Shown piece by piece: positions 42,731-55,135 of a stretch of 64,000 bases of DNA (position 1 is its first letter; each line of letters starts with the position of its first letter). Under the pieces are notes generated by a model, which was not told where the DNA came from, made no database searches, and saw only the letters and a program-made list of their open reading frames with translations. Both the position numbers and the translations under genes were made by a program. The DNA lies in contig NC_061816.1 in assembly GCF_021462225.1 (NCBI RefSeq), positions 10,503,390 through 10,567,389 of the forward strand. The letters run 5' to 3'. The stretch comes from Girardinichthys multiradiatus (lineage: Eukaryota > Chordata > Actinopteri > Cyprinodontiformes > Goodeidae).

Positions 42731-44650
42731 TTTGACTCCTTCATGGACAAAGCTTTGCATACTCTTTTTTTCTAACTGGATTTAAATAGTTGTACTTGTT
42801 TTGTGGTAACATTTCTTGTAAATTGGTGCTAAATAAACTGCAATAAACTGGAGTTAGGGGCTGTCTGTTCAGATTTGAGACAAGGGTGCACTTTGGTTCT
42901 GAGGAGGAAGTGTACTGTTAACTGTACCTTAAATCAATCATAAAACGTATATATTTTTTAAATTAGCTTACAAAAACAAAATAGTTCAAACCCAACATGC
43001 AGAGTTAAAAAACAAAGGGGAAACTTTACACAATGCAAATCATGTTTACACACAATGTTTAAAAAAAAAAAAAAAGACAACATGGTCGGTGGAGATGAGG
43101 GAAAGAACAGAGGGAGGAAAAAGCAGTGCTGGAACGCAACAGGAGCATCCATCCTTTAACCAGTGGGGAGTTATCGCCTAACCACAGAGCTTTTCCAAAC
43201 GCTTTAAAAAGCACATTTGAAGATGTATTAGTGCATCCCTGGATCCACTCGTTGCCAATAGGGGGCTGCTCGCCGAGCTTTGTGCATGTCTGTGTGTTTT
43301 TTATTTTTTTTAATTTTGTGTAGCTTCCTTCAAATTCCCTTAGCGAGCGTTGCTAAGGTGCTTTAGGGATGGGATTAGCTGGAGGCTCATCACACATTCC
43401 ATAGCAAAAAAAAACTATGCAAAGACAGAGAGGAAGACGTAAAGGGAAAACAAAAAGTAGAACGGCAGTGACAAGATAAAAAGCAAATAAGTCAAAAATA
43501 CATAAAAATATTTTTAAAAAGTTACTTGGTAATGCAAAGGTGATGAACAACAAACCAAAAATTAGAAATTTTAGAAAAGGAATAACACGACTATTTAGAA
43601 ACTAAAACGAACAAGAGAACTAGGGGCAGTAAAAGGAATATGAAAAAGTAAATCAATCAGAGGTAAATAAACTAAGTATAAAAAATAAGAGGAATGAAGA
43701 AGTAGGGGAAGAGACAGACGTTGCAAATGAAAACTAGAAGAAAAATGAAGGAAGGAAGAGGAAGGAAGGAGTCATCTTGCTGACTGTTGCATCAGCCTGA
43801 TAACCCAGGGCAATATGTGGAGAATAAAATGCATAATAAAGCATGAAGGCAGCTGTAGGAATGTCACCATGAAACCATCTTGTCTCCTTGGCTGGAAAAT
43901 TTAAAATCCATCAGAGCAGCAGTCTGGCAGGTTTGGCATCAATATATTTAAGACGGAAGACAGAAAAAAAATAATCCTGGGTTATAAATGGGCTGATCTC
44001 AACGCACAAAACAAACCAGCAGTTCCAACAAAACTGCTGAAATGGTACAGGATGTGCCATTTTACTGCACGAACAACTTAAATGCGAGGTCTGTACTGAA
44101 AGTTTGCAATTCTTCAGCTTTCAGCATATTTTAAACCAGGGGTCAACAACCTTTACAATCCAAAGAGCCATTTTCACTCTTGCCCCTAATAACTAAAATA
44201 TGTCAAGAGTCGCAAAACCTACACGTCCGTTCAAAGAAAGATCTCTCATCAAGCTCTATACTTTCAGTGTGAAACTGATTTGTTTTTCAGTTAAAGGACC
44301 AAAAAATTATGTAACCTATGTTCAAGTTCTGTTATTCCTTATTTATGGAAAAAGCTTTAAAAAAGAGCATTGTATTTGTGGCCTAATGATAACAAAATGA
44401 CTGAGCAACACAAAAACCAAAATTCTATGCAGATGATGCATGAAAAAACCGGTTAAAATTACCCTTTTTGTTACTTTTATGTTGAAAACCTCAGTTCTCT
44501 GTTTTGTAAACAGTTCTTTAGAGACGCTTGACTTAGAAACCTTTCCAACAAAACGCCTTACTCTATCAATAAATCTATATTCAGTATTTCAGAAATTGAT
44601 TAATTCTTCCTGTGACGAAGTATCACCCTTACAGATTTCAAAATTGATTT
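42731..44650. other. AT- and A-rich non-coding stretch
   Basis: A-rich from 43040 to 43780, with GAAG-type repeats at 43735-43770. No gene recognised. Text at 44140-44200 with ccaaagagccattttcactc recalls a common fish repeat tail, but I cannot classify it. Confidence 0.35.
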
Positions 44651-44654
44651 TAAT

Positions 44655-45465
44655 ATCAGACTAAGATAACCTTAGTAAAAACAAAAATCAGTTTTAAAAT
44701 AATAATTTCATTTATTAAGGTCCTGTGTGAGAAAGTAATCGCATCCTGAACCTAATAACTGGTTCTGCTCCTCTTGGTAGCTGTTCGTGATAACTCATAA
44801 ACTCTTTTACATTTCTGTGGAGGAAGTTTGGACCATTTTTCTTTACTGAATTGTTTTAATTCAACAGCTGTAGAGGGTTTATGTTCAAGAACAGCCTAGT
44901 TTGAATTATCCCATAGCATCTCAATAAGTTTAGGTCCACACTTTAACTAGGCCATTCAAAAACCTTAATTTTGTTCGGGGACTTGCTGGTGTTCTTTAGA
45001 TCATTGTCCACTGCAGAACCCAACTGTGCTTCACAATGTTCTGCCAGAGATCAGAATAGTTCCATCAGTTACAACAAGTGGTCCAGGTCTTAAAGAAGCA
45101 AAGCAGCCTCAGACAATTACACTGCTTCACTGGAGCCCCAAAGTCTTAGTGACCCTCTGCATAGTGATAGATCTGAGTGAGTTTGTTTCGCATCTGTTTT
45201 AGATTTCTTTAGACCAGGACATGATGCATTCCTTTTTGACACATTTTAGCCTACTTCATGTAGTCAGACATGTCCTTTTTAAGTTCTGGCAATGATCAGG
45301 CCTGGGGTGTGGCAAGTGAAATTGAACCAAACATTTGATTAATACTTAATTCATGATTTAACAAGGAGGGAATTACTTTTCACATAGGAAAACTATATTT
45401 CTATCTACTTGGGTTATGTTTTTCTCATATTAAAATTCATTTCATGAATAGAAACCTCTAGGTAT
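44655..45465 (-). mobile_element. Tc1/mariner relic, family B
   Basis: Antisense: terminal gtcctgtgtgagaaagtaat, cctaataactggttctgctc, catagcatctcaataagttt, gatcattgtccactgcagaa (QQDNDP-side block), gtggtccaggtcttaaagaa, then a jump to the N-terminal block ttcactggagccccaaagtc and the right terminal region. The glycine motif and first D region are deleted. Confidence 0.68.
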
Positions 45466-47045
45466 GGTTCAAAAATATACGTTGAAAATACATTTCACAG
45501 AACTGTATGTTGTCCTCAAAACAGTTCCCATCCACCGTAACAGCCTCAGAGCTTAGTGAAAAAGAAATACTATATTAATAATGGTGCTGCCATTTACTTT
45601 GCACAATAAGCAGAGCAGCTGTCACACCCTCCCACTGTATAACAGCTTAATGTACATGTCAAGTCTCATGTTTTACCTCCAAGACTCATATTTCACTGCC
45701 CCTGGTCACCATCTGTGATATGAAAATAGCAAAATCCAAAGAAAAGAAGAAGTGCTTTCCTGCAGAAGCTCTGTGGGGGGAGAGAAGCTGCCATTTGTAG
45801 CCCCTTTGGACCTGTATTTACTTTAAATCCCTGTATAAAACATTGAAATCCCATAATAACCTAGAAAACCTCTGGCATTACTAAAATAGAAAAATAACTG
45901 AAATGTATGTTTAAATGAGCATCTTTATATGAATTACAAGAACTTGATTTTGTTTTGTTGTTGCTCTCAATGTCATTGTGAAGCACTAATGTAAATCTAA
46001 CAAAGATATCATACTTTTTTGTTGTTTTAAGCTGTTTATGATTCAACAAAATTATTTAAAAAAAAATTTATTTAATCAACATCTATTGAGCTATTCAAAA
46101 CAAGTCATCCCTCCATACATTCACTGATCTATTGCGTGCATGTGAAGGAGGATAGGCCAGTACCTGTAGCATAGGTGTGGTCCATTTCAGCTCCTGTTAC
46201 CGGCATCTCCAATGCAACATGAGCTTCCACTGTTTGGACAAATTGACAAAGAGAACTGAACTGACAGGCCACCAGATTTCCCTCTCTGTTTATCTCCATC
46301 TTACCTAGTTTCTGTCAACACATCACTTTCTCTCTGCCCGACTAATAATTTTGAGACTTTTAAAGGTGCCTGCTGCTATATTTCTGTTTTGCTATACTCA
46401 GAGCGTGTTTTTCAACCTATAAAGATTTCTAAGCTTTATGTTCTATCATCTCTCACTTCCTCTATTCACCTATCCATCTAGAGTTTCCATGATCTCATTA
46501 TGCACCTATGAAACGAGGCAGGTAATGTAATCTCGCATAGCATGGTGTGCCATGGCATGTGTGTGTTGATCACCTGAACGACAGTGAACAGAGTCTCTAT
46601 TTCACCCACTTATACCGTCCAGAAATAATCATTTAATCAAAGGTGCTTCCACAGATGCAGATATGCAACACAATCTTAAAGGTACAGCCTCTCTGCAGAA
46701 CAGAGATCCAGTAGGTTGCATTGTTAGGAAACTAATCTTAGGTGCAAACAGCAATCCTAAAAGACAAGGATGTATTATATGAATTTCTGGATAAATATGG
46801 AAAAACAAAACATCCACTTGCAGGGATTCCAACTATCAACATCATAAAGAAAAACACAAGTTCAATCAGCTATTTCTAGGATTCTTCATTAAGAAACATT
46901 AATATCAAACTGCTGAGTGGGATCCATTCACTGATAATACTAAAGTCAACAATGTAGTGCACATGAACACCTCAAATTTGACCTTTCACCCACAAGAACG
47001 GCTTTTAAAACGTCCTCGCTAAATGTTGGATCTTTGTGCTCCACA
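45466..47045. other. Non-coding stretch
   Basis: No gene or transposon recognised. The block at 45600-45800 is repeat-free with mixed composition. Confidence 0.35.
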
Positions 47046-47326
47046 GTATCAACCTCTTCAGCTCCTTTAAACATTTTATCCAAATGCCGGTCAACACATG
47101 CTAACATCCTTTTATAAATATTTTATAGCCTTTAACAAATAATTGGCTCCATTCATCTTTCTATTAACACTGACTCTGCTGATAAAAAAAAAGGTAACCA
47201 CAGCATCATACTGCCACCACTAAGTTTCACTGTTGGGACGATGAGAGTTAGGTTTCCACCACGCACACATGGTTTCTTATCTAAGCGTATCTGAACTCAT
47301 CTCAGCTGAGCACCTTCTTCCACATA

Positions 47327-48113
47327 CACTCACCGGCCACTTTTTTAGGTACACCTGTCCAACTGCTCATTAACGCAAATTTCTAATCAGCCAATCACAT
47401 GGCAGCAACTCAATGCATTTAGGCATGTAGACATGGTCAAGATGATCTGCTGCAGTTCAAACTGAGCATCAGAAAGGGGAAGAAATGTGATTTAAGTGAC
47501 TTTGAACGTGGCATGGTATGCTGCGACAATCGGATGGTAGGGTTAGAATTTGGCATCAACAACATGAAAGCATGGATCCATCCTACCTTGTATCAACGGT
47601 TCAGGCTGGTGGTGGTGGTGTAATGGTGTGGGGGATATTTTCTTGGCACACTTTGGGCCCCTTAGTACCAATTGAGCATCGTGTCAACATCACAGCCTGT
47701 CTGAGTATTGTTGCTGACCATGTCCATCCCTTCATGACCACAGTGTACCCATCTTCTGATGGTTACTTCCAGCAGGATAACACACCATGTCATAAAGCAT
47801 GAATCATCTCAGACTAGTTTCTTGAACATGACAGTGAGTTCACTAGATTCAAATGGCCTCCACAATCACCAGATCTCAATCCAATAGAGCACCTTTGGGA
47901 TGTGGTGGAACGGGAGATTCGCATCATGGATGTGCAGCCGACAAATCTGCAGCATCTGTGTGATGCTATCATGTCGATATGAACCAAGCTCTCTGAGGAA
48001 TGTTTCCAGTACCTTGTTGAATCTATGCCACAAAGGATTGAGGCAGTTCTGAAGGCAAAAGTGGGTCCAACCCGGTACCAGCAAGGTGTACCTAATAAAG
48101 TGGCCGGTGAGTG
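47327..48113 (+). mobile_element. Nested Tc1/mariner DD36E-type element, internally deleted
   Basis: 787 bp with terminal inverted repeats of about 28 bp: left cactcaccggccactttttt, right aataaagtggccggtgagtg. TA on both sides (47325-47326 and 48114-48115). It holds the C-terminal two thirds of a + strand transposase. The N-terminal DNA-binding domains are mostly deleted near 47510-47560. It sits inside the family A copy and so is younger than that copy. Confidence 0.88.
47518..48088 (+). pseudogene. DD36E-type transposase remnant with three stops
   Basis: The open part (47518-47802) holds GGGGVMVWGIFSWHTLGP and the second catalytic aspartate in FQQDNTP. Codon 8 after it is a stop (47800-47802); a TAG and a TGA follow, but the frame otherwise continues through WPPQSPDLNPIEHLW to PTRY. 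There are 36 codons between that D and the E, the same spacing as the element at 11459. The first catalytic D and the paired N-terminal domains are missing. Confidence 0.75.
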
Positions 48114-48465
48114 TATTTGCTGTGTGCCATACGTGGCTTGTGACAAATCTCTGACTTTTGTTCAACAATGGCTTAAGATGGCCATGACATGTTCAAAGCT
48201 TTTACATTGTTTTAAAACCTAACCCTGCTTTCAACTTCTCCACTTTCTCTTCTCTTGATCTTTGAGGCAATTGGATACACTGGATTTTATTTAGGGGTAT
48301 CAGAATAAAGGGCGCAGACTATAAATATAGGCCTCAGTTTTTACATTTTTCTTTGCTAAAAACCTTTTAACCCATGCATCTTTTCCATTTTACTTCATAA
48401 TTGTGCAAATCCAAATAAACTGCATTGTAGTTTGTGGTTGTACATGACAATGTGAAAAGACACTA

Positions 48466-48783
48466 AATTCATGTACTTGTTAATAAATATAGAAGGTGAC
48501 GTATTCTGGCTAAGATTCCTGTTTCCTTCAGTAGGGATTTCCCAATTTGTCACAAATAATTACAACCATTTTTACACATCCCTTCTTGAGGCATCGTGCT
48601 TTTACTTTCCTATTTTTTAAGCAGTGACATCTTTCTTGGCCTACCTCTGAGATTTTTCTATGTATTCATCCTTCTGTGGTTCAACAGCTTTAAAGGTCTT
48701 CCAGCACTGTTAACTGCATCTCAGTAGCACTTTTGAATTTGTATACACTGGCTTTGGAAATGCAATTGTGTGGTTAATTCATA
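48466..48783. other. Non-coding spacer, possible old repeat
   Basis: Text at 48600-48760 (cttggcctacctctgagatt, atccttctgtggttcaacag) vaguely resembles antisense Tc1 coding DNA, but I cannot assign it. Confidence 0.3.
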
Positions 48784-48785
48784 TA

Positions 48786-50362
48786 CAGGTCCTTCTCAAA
48801 ATATTAGCATATTGTGATAAAGGTAATTATTTTCCATAATGTCATGATGAAAATTTAACAATCATATATTTTAGATTCATTGCACACTAACTGAAATATT
48901 TCAGGTCTTTTATTGTCTTAATACAGATGATTTTGGCATACAGCTCATGAAAACCCAAAATTCCTATCTCACAAAATTAGCATATTTCATCCGACCAATA
49001 AAAGAAAAGTGTTTTTAATACAAAAAATGTCAACCTTCAAATAATCATGTACAGTTATGCACTCAATACTTGGTCGGGAATCCTTTTGCAGAAATGACTG
49101 CTTCAATGCGGCGTGGCATGGAGGCAATCAGCCTGTGGCACTGCTGAGGTCTTATGGAGGCCCAGGATGCTTCGATAGCGGCCTTTAGCTCATCCAGAGT
49201 GTTGGGTCTTGAGTCTCTCAACGTTCTCTTCACAATATCCCACAGATTCTCTATGGGGTTCAGGTCAGGAGAGTTGGCAGGCCAATTGAGCACAGTGATA
49301 CCATGGTCAGTAAACCATTTACCAGTGGTTTTGGCACTGTGAGCAGGTGCCAGGTCGTGCTGAAAAATGAAATCTTCATCTCCATAAAGCTTTTCAGCAG
49401 ATGGAAGCATGAAGTGCTCCAAAATCTCCTGATAGCTAGCTGCATTGACCCTGCCCTTGATAAAACACAGTGGACCAACATCAGCAGCTGACATGGCACC
49501 CCAGACCATCACTGACTGTGGGTACTTGACACTGGACTTCTGGTATTTTGGCATTTCCTTCTCCTCAGTGTTCCTCCAGACTCTGGCACCTTGATTTCCG
49601 AATGACATGCAGAATTTGCTTTCATCCGAAAAAAGTACTTTGGACCACTGAGCAACAGTCCAGTGCTGCTTCTCTGTAGCCCAGGTCAGGCGCTTCTGCC
49701 GCTGTTTCTGGTTCAAAAGTGGCTTGACCTGGGGAATGCGGCACCTGTAGCCCATTTCCTGCACACGCCTGTGCACGGTGGCTCTGGATGTTTCTACTCC
49801 AGACTCAGTCCACTGCTTCCGCAGGTCCCCCAAGGTCTGGAATCGGCCCTTCTCCACAATCTTCCTCAGGGTCCGGTCACCTCTTCTCGTTGTGCAGCGT
49901 TTTCTGCCACACTTTTTCCTTCCCACAGACTTCCCACTGGGGTGCCTTGATACAGCATTCTGGGAACAGCCTATTCGTTTGAGGGTGTTAATAGTGGCCT
50001 TCTGGACAGCAGTCAGGTCGGCAGTCTTACCCATGATTGGGGTTTTGAGTGATGAACCAGGCTGGGAGTTTTAAAGGCCTCAGGAATATTTTGCAGGTGT
50101 TTAGAGTTAACTGGTTGATTCAGATGATTAGGTTCACAGCTCGTTTAGAGACCCTTTTAATGATATGCTAATTTTGTGAGATAGGAATTTTGGGTTTTCA
50201 TGAGCTGTATGCTAAAATCATCCGTATTAAGACAATAAAAGACCTGAAATATTTCAGTTAGTGTGCAATGAATCTAAAATATATGAATGTTAAATTTTCA
50301 TCGTGACATTATGAAAAATAATGAACTTTATCACAATATGCTAATATTTTGAGAAGGACCTG
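48786..50362 (-). mobile_element. Complete Tc1 element with ~200 bp inverted repeats
   Basis: Begins caggtccttctcaaaatatt and ends with its inverse, flanked by TA at 48784-48785 and 50363-50364. The inverted repeats extend about 200 bp on each side and differ at only a handful of positions, much fewer than in other elements here, so this is the youngest full-length transposon in the window. It holds a single uninterrupted transposase gene on the - strand (50034-49063). Total length 1577 bp, usual for Tc1 elements. Confidence 0.93.
49063..50034 (-). CDS. Tc1 transposase, open, DD34E
   Basis: 323 residues without a stop, starting MGKTADLTAVQKATINTLKR. N-terminal paired-like DNA-binding region with two helix-turn-helix parts (about 1-35 and 55-105) joined by the basic linker GRKKCGRKRC (38-47). 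The catalytic domain has D137 in LFSDESK, the motif SVMVWGAM (174-181), D227 in FQHDLAPAH and E262 in LNPIENLW, exactly 34 residues apart. It ends GFPTKY. The enzyme would cut the element out and insert it at TA. It is about 15 residues shorter than family members I remember, and the shortfall appears to be in the first helix-turn-helix between INTLK and IGCSQ, so terminal-repeat binding may be impaired. Expression unknown. Confidence 0.9.
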   Translation of the reverse strand: MGKTADLTAVQKATINTLKRIGCSQNAVSRHPSGKSVGRKKCGRKRCTTRRGDRTLRKIVEKGRFQTLGDLRKQWTESGVETSRATVHRRVQEMGYRCRIPQVKPLLNQKQRQKRLTWATEKQHWTVAQWSKVLFSDESKFCMSFGNQGARVWRNTEEKEMPKYQKSSVKYPQSVMVWGAMSAADVGPLCFIKGRVNAASYQEILEHFMLPSAEKLYGDEDFIFQHDLAPAHSAKTTGKWFTDHGITVLNWPANSPDLNPIENLWDIVKRTLRDSRPNTLDELKAAIEASWASIRPQQCHRLIASMPRRIEAVISAKGFPTKY

Positions 50363-50364
50363 TA

Positions 50365-52015
50365 CTTTTTCTGTAAGATTTAATAATCTACTTACATAGT
50401 TTTTGTGTCATAGCTGGTATTACTTTTTAGTGTGTGTTTTTCTTTCTTTTCTCTTAAAAATGTTGAAAGATTTACTCTGACTGACTTCTCTTCAAGATGA
50501 GGTTTACGTTTTATAAAGAAAATAAATCTGAGATTATTTGACTGCAGTCATAGTATCATCCTATTCAACAAGAGTGAGGTTCAGGATTCCTTAAAATATG
50601 AATGTTTTTATCTCAAAGGATAACATAAAAAAATGTTTGTCTAAGCATCAATATATGCATGAGTTCTAGCTTTGATAAAATCCACAATTAGTTAGCTTTA
50701 AATATTATAACAAAACAATTACAGCCTTGACACTTTAACGTGAAAACTACCTCAGTCATGAGCTTCCTGTTTTATGCAAATATATACTGAAAGATGTGTT
50801 TTTTCTATAGTGTAAAAATAAAATAAAATGTATTTTTCCTTGCGTGTATAACATGACACAGTCCTCGTTTTCCAAGTCCGCCTCTGGTTGGCCGATCAGC
50901 CCCTCCTGACATCTCCTCTCCCAGAGGCACAAGCTAGCAGGAGGAGAGAGGAGACTGGGTTGAGTAACACAGAATCTCTTGACCAACTGGGTCAAAGATA
51001 AGATCGATCAACCTTTTAGATTTGGTTGCCATAAAAGTTTTTGTTTGTACTTTTTAAAGTTCCTGTTTTATTTTGTTTTCCTTCCCACCTCGGACATGTG
51101 CATTTCATTTAGTTTTTTTATTTTATTTTACTCTAGCAGCTCCAAATTCAAAGTGAGGAACCAACAACGGATCTAAAGAACTGAACCAAAATTGATCAAG
51201 TGACTTTATTGCAGGAACATCTTCCGTTTGTGCCAAGCTGAGAGAAAGTGTGGAAACTGCAGCCCGGTAGAGAAAGTTTTATAAGTGATCCAACAGTCTG
51301 ACTTTGGACCACTAAATTCTTTCTTTAGGTGGTTTTGAGACTTTAAATTCCTTCTCTGTTTTAGCCTAACCCCCTCCCAGATTAAAATAAGAAGGTATGC
51401 CCCTTTCTTTAAACTCCTAAGAGACAAGTAAACCTTAGATGAAAGCTAGATCTTTAATCAGGTCAGATAAAAGTAGAATTAGCCTTTGCATTATTTCAGA
51501 ATTAGGGTTAGTATTGTTTCAGATGTACTATAAATATATTGATTTTTTGGTAGATTTCAATTAGTTTCTTTTCCCCTCATGAAATAATTAGCAGGAATAT
51601 AATAATTATTAATAAAATGCATTTTTGATTCCATTAATTACCAGTTCCTGCTTTTATTTCTAATCTTAAATACAATTACTCCAGAGAAACATACAAAATA
51701 TCCTTCAAATTTATAGTAGAGATCCTTCAGTGTAGAGTGATTGCTGATAGATAATGAGACTGGTTTATTTATGAATATTAATATAGTAGCTTAAAAAGAG
51801 ATTGCTTTTTTTGTTCTATTTTTATCAACCTGAAACATGTTTGTCTCTCTAGATGCTCAACTGGCAGGAGCCTATGATATGACAAATCACATATTGAATC
51901 ACTGTAAGCTCACATCAGCAAGAAAAAAAAAAAAAACGATCAATCATACAAACCGGAGAGGAGGAAAAAAAGTTATGAAAATAAAAGGAGACGCAGGGAG
52001 GGAAGCTGATCGACT
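50365..52015. other. Non-coding stretch
   Basis: No gene or transposon recognised. A short GC-richer piece at 50870-50960 (ctccgcctctggttggccga-like text with an inverted CCAAT) stands out, but nothing coding is attached. Confidence 0.35.
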
Positions 52016-52333
52016 GTTGGTTTGACCTCCACTTACACAAACACCCTCTGAATCTTCATGGCCAGAGGATTTTACTGTATCAATCGCCCCCCCACTCCCA
52101 GCCCCTCTTAGCCACCAAACCCACTTGGCTGGACAACCAATAAGTTGCAGCCGAGGACTAAAAGCTCCTGCAGCGTGAGCAACAAAAGGACTCCTACAGT
52201 CCTGGAAGGAAAGTGCTCCCTCTCCTCTTGCACTTTCTTCTCCCGTCACTGTAGGAAGACATTATAGAAGTCATTATTCTGGCCCTCCAAGTTGCCACTG
52301 AAGCTTCAGAGCTCTGACCTGGCCATGTGTGCT

Positions 52334-52335
<2 letters not shown>
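52016..52335. other. Repeat-free mixed-composition block
   Basis: GC-richer than its flanks, with ccaaacccacttggctggac and a CCAAT box (52136-52140, aaccaataag). It could be regulatory; no coding signature. Confidence 0.2.
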
Positions 52336-52338
<3 letters not shown>

Positions 52339-52370
<32 letters not shown>

Positions 52371-52380
52371 TGTGTGTGTG
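52339..52380. repeat. (TG)n microsatellite
   Basis: Dinucleotide run of about 42 bases with one interruption (gagtg near 52369). Confidence 0.85.
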
Positions 52381-53095
52381 CGTATTTTTAGGCACTGCAG
52401 GATGCCATCCAGACCCACAAAGTGGGAGATGGGAAGCATTAACAGTAATTTTTTTTTCTCATAGTTCTGACTTGGCACATGTTTTTGCATTTCTGCTGGA
52501 TAAACTTATTTATATGAGCAGATCTATACACACACACGCACAGCTTGCATATATACAAGTATATACAAATACAAAAATGTCAAGGAAAACTCAACCTTTT
52601 AGTTGAAACAGGAATTGCTCTTAAATGGAGCGGTTTCTATTATCATAATAAGATACCTATATAATCAGGGCACTAGTTGTTGGTATCACAGCCAATTTGT
52701 TTAAGAACAGGAAATGGCTTCAAAGATAATTGTTCTTTGTTTCTGTCAAATATCCATCTCACAGACTGAAAAAAAAGATAATCTGATGCAGAGTTCTGAT
52801 TAAATGAATTCATCCACTCATATAACTTGAGCTCTAGATGATGCATTTTTGTTTAACGTGTGGGAATGATTGTACAACAAAACCTGTAATCATTTTCTCT
52901 TTAAACAGATCTGGATGCACAAGTTTGAATTTATGGTAGATTTTCTCTATAAAGTTATACATTCAGGATTAGATATATACCGCATGTTTACACTCACGGT
53001 ATACAAACATTTACTTGCTAACATTAAATTAAATTAAATTTTCATCAGCAAGGTAGGATTATAAAGTGTATTTACTAAATGCCTAAATTTGTAGC
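52381..53095. other. AT-rich non-coding stretch
   Basis: Nothing recognised apart from an imperfect ATTAA pentanucleotide run at 53022-53040. Confidence 0.4.
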
Positions 53096-53099
53096 TCCC

Positions 53100-53320
53100 T
53101 CACTCACACACACCTTTTCAGCTCTGCACACACATTTTCACTGGGATCAGGGTTGCCCATAAACCACTTTGTAAATAATATTGTTGTCTGCTGGGGGTCA
53201 TTATCCATTCGAATGACCCATTTCCCCTGAAATCCTTTAAGCCTTCTAATGCTGACAAATTTTAAACCATGTAGTCATGATTTTTGATGGGAAGCACGTT
53301 CTTTTTTTTTTTTTTTTTTT
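53100..53320 (-). mobile_element. Fragment of another Tc1-type family, then poly-T
   Basis: Antisense text ttttcactgggatcagggtt, ggggtcattatccattcgaa and gacccatttcccctgaaatc matches the C-terminal catalytic part of a Tc1 transposase in a family different from A and B (position of the PQSPDLNPIE and QQDNDPKH blocks). It is followed by 19 T residues (53302-53320). Confidence 0.5.
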
Positions 53321-53930
53321 AACGAGACAACAGTAACAAATCCCATAATCTGCATATTAGCAATACGCAGAAGCAAGATTTTTATACATTATGTACAAAC
53401 TGTTTATTTCATGCAAATAGGCAATTTCTTTCTGTGTTCTGATTAACTGATTAATTTGCTTAATTAATTTGCTAGCTTCCTTTGGGTAATTTGTTAACCC
53501 AAGAACAGCCAGCACACTCCTAACAGTATCCTCTCCTCTTACCCTGGAGCCACAGTGCACACTGAAGGGAACCTGCCTCTTCTCAAGGCTGAAGCTCTTC
53601 TGAAAACATTATTTGTAAATGTTTGGAGCATTTGCATTTTGTTGATTTTAGTTTTTTTGTTGTTGTTGTTGCCAGGCATTTCTGTTTTTCAAGGCACATG
53701 TGTAAAATCTTTGATAAAGTGTAACCTGGTAAACTGCCTTGTACATAGCATGCTACTATTATTCAAAAACAGTTTAAAGTATATTTGTATTCCTAATCAG
53801 TACAGTGACCAAATGAATAATTGATAACTGACAAATCTTCAAGTAGTTATTGGATCACATGCAATAATCCATTACTCAACAAATCTCAACAAGGCAGTTC
53901 ATCTTTTTCTGTATGTTTTAAAACATAATT
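53321..53930. other. AT-rich non-coding stretch
   Basis: Nothing recognised. Confidence 0.4.
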
Positions 53931-53934
53931 AAAT

Positions 53935-54770
53935 TGTACCAATCTTGTACCACTGTTCAGGGTTGGTCATGTGCTCCGGCAGCAAAAAATAAAAAACGTC
54001 CCCACACAATGATGCTGACACCATCTTGCAGTGGTAGATTTCCAAACACAGAATTTTGCATAAAGTTTTTTCTGATCTCATCTGACCAGAACACCTTCTT
54101 TCACAGTTTTGTTGTGTCCTTTACATTGCCTGTGGCAAACATAGGGAACTTCTTATGGCTTTCTTTTAACAATGACTTCCTTCTTGATACTCATCCACAA
54201 AAGGTCAGATTTGTTGTTTTTATCTACAGATTTTGTAGTTTTATCACTAGAGTCTCCTGGAGGTGTGGCTCTAAGGTTAGGTGGATGGCCATTTATTGGT
54301 AGGTGTACAGTTATGGAAAGCTTTTTAATTTTCAGTAGATGGATTTAATAGAGCTCTGTGAGGTGTTCAATGCTTGGGAAATTATTTTATAACTTATCCC
54401 TGCTTTAAACCCCTCCATAACTTTATCTCGTACCTGTTTATTGTGTTTCTTTGTCTTCATGATATTGTTTGTACTCTAACGTTCTCGAACAAACTTCTGA
54501 GGCCGGAAACAGAACAGCTGGATTTATACTGATCTTAAATCAAACACAGGTGGACTATGTTTACCTGTTAGCTAACATCTAAAAGTCATTGGTTGCACTG
54601 GATTTAATTTAGGAACAGAGGATGGAGGGCTGCATACAAATGCACTCCACACTTTTGAGATTTTTGTTTGTTAAACATTCTATCCTTAAAAAATCCCAAT
54701 AAAATACATCAAAGTTTATGGTTGTAACATAACATACAAGGGGTATGAACCTATTTGCAAGACATGAACC
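53935..54770 (-). mobile_element. Tc1/mariner relic, family A
   Basis: Antisense: ccccacacaatgatgctgac (glycine motif), catctgaccagaacaccttc (first D region), ggaacttcttatggctttct, cttcatgatattgtttgtac, agaacagctggatttatact, then the terminal region with caataaaatacatcaaagtt and aaggggtatgaacctatttg. The C-terminal catalytic part is missing on the left. Confidence 0.72.
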
Positions 54771-54890
54771 TATGAACCTATTTGATTCAAAAGGCTATTG
54801 TTTGAAATATGCAACTGCTTTACCATCAACTGTGGATTGAAACATGTATGATATTTCCTCTTGTTTCTTGTATTTCAAAAGATAAATGGT
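54771..54890. other. Spacer
   Basis: Nothing recognised. Confidence 0.35.
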
Positions 54891-54894
54891 CAAT

Positions 54895-55135
54895 GGACAG
54901 AATGTATGCAGAGCTTTTCTAGTAATACAACTACTCTAAGTGCTTCACACTAGACCCATATTAGCCCAGTCACTACTATACATTTGCACACATTTATAAA
55001 CCAATACGCAGATCGGTAGGCAACTTGCAGTTTAGTGCCTTGCCCAGAGACACACTGACATGTGGCAGGAGGAAGTTGGACTCAAACTCACAATTTTCGG
55101 ATTGCGAAATGACCACTCTAACCAAAGCTGTCCCC
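54895..55135. repeat. Dispersed fish repeat with LINE-tail-like sequence
   Basis: Text acgcagatcggtaggcaact, gtgccttgcccagagacaca, gacatgtggcaggaggaagt and ggattgcgaaatgaccactc is a common teleost interspersed repeat that I recognise by pattern but cannot assign to a class with certainty. Decayed. Confidence 0.55.

Larger units (their letters stand above)
47050..48465 (-). mobile_element. Tc1/mariner relic, family A, split by a nested element
   Basis: Left part: antisense transposase with ccacagcatcatactgccac and gagcaccttcttccaca (to 47324). Right part resumes at tttgctgtgtgccatacgtg (48116) and runs through tgtacatgacaatgtgaaaa. Between them lies 47327-48113. The original ccaca-TA-tttgctgtg junction is restored when the insert is ignored, as in the copies at 32495 and 34775. 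Confidence 0.75.
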
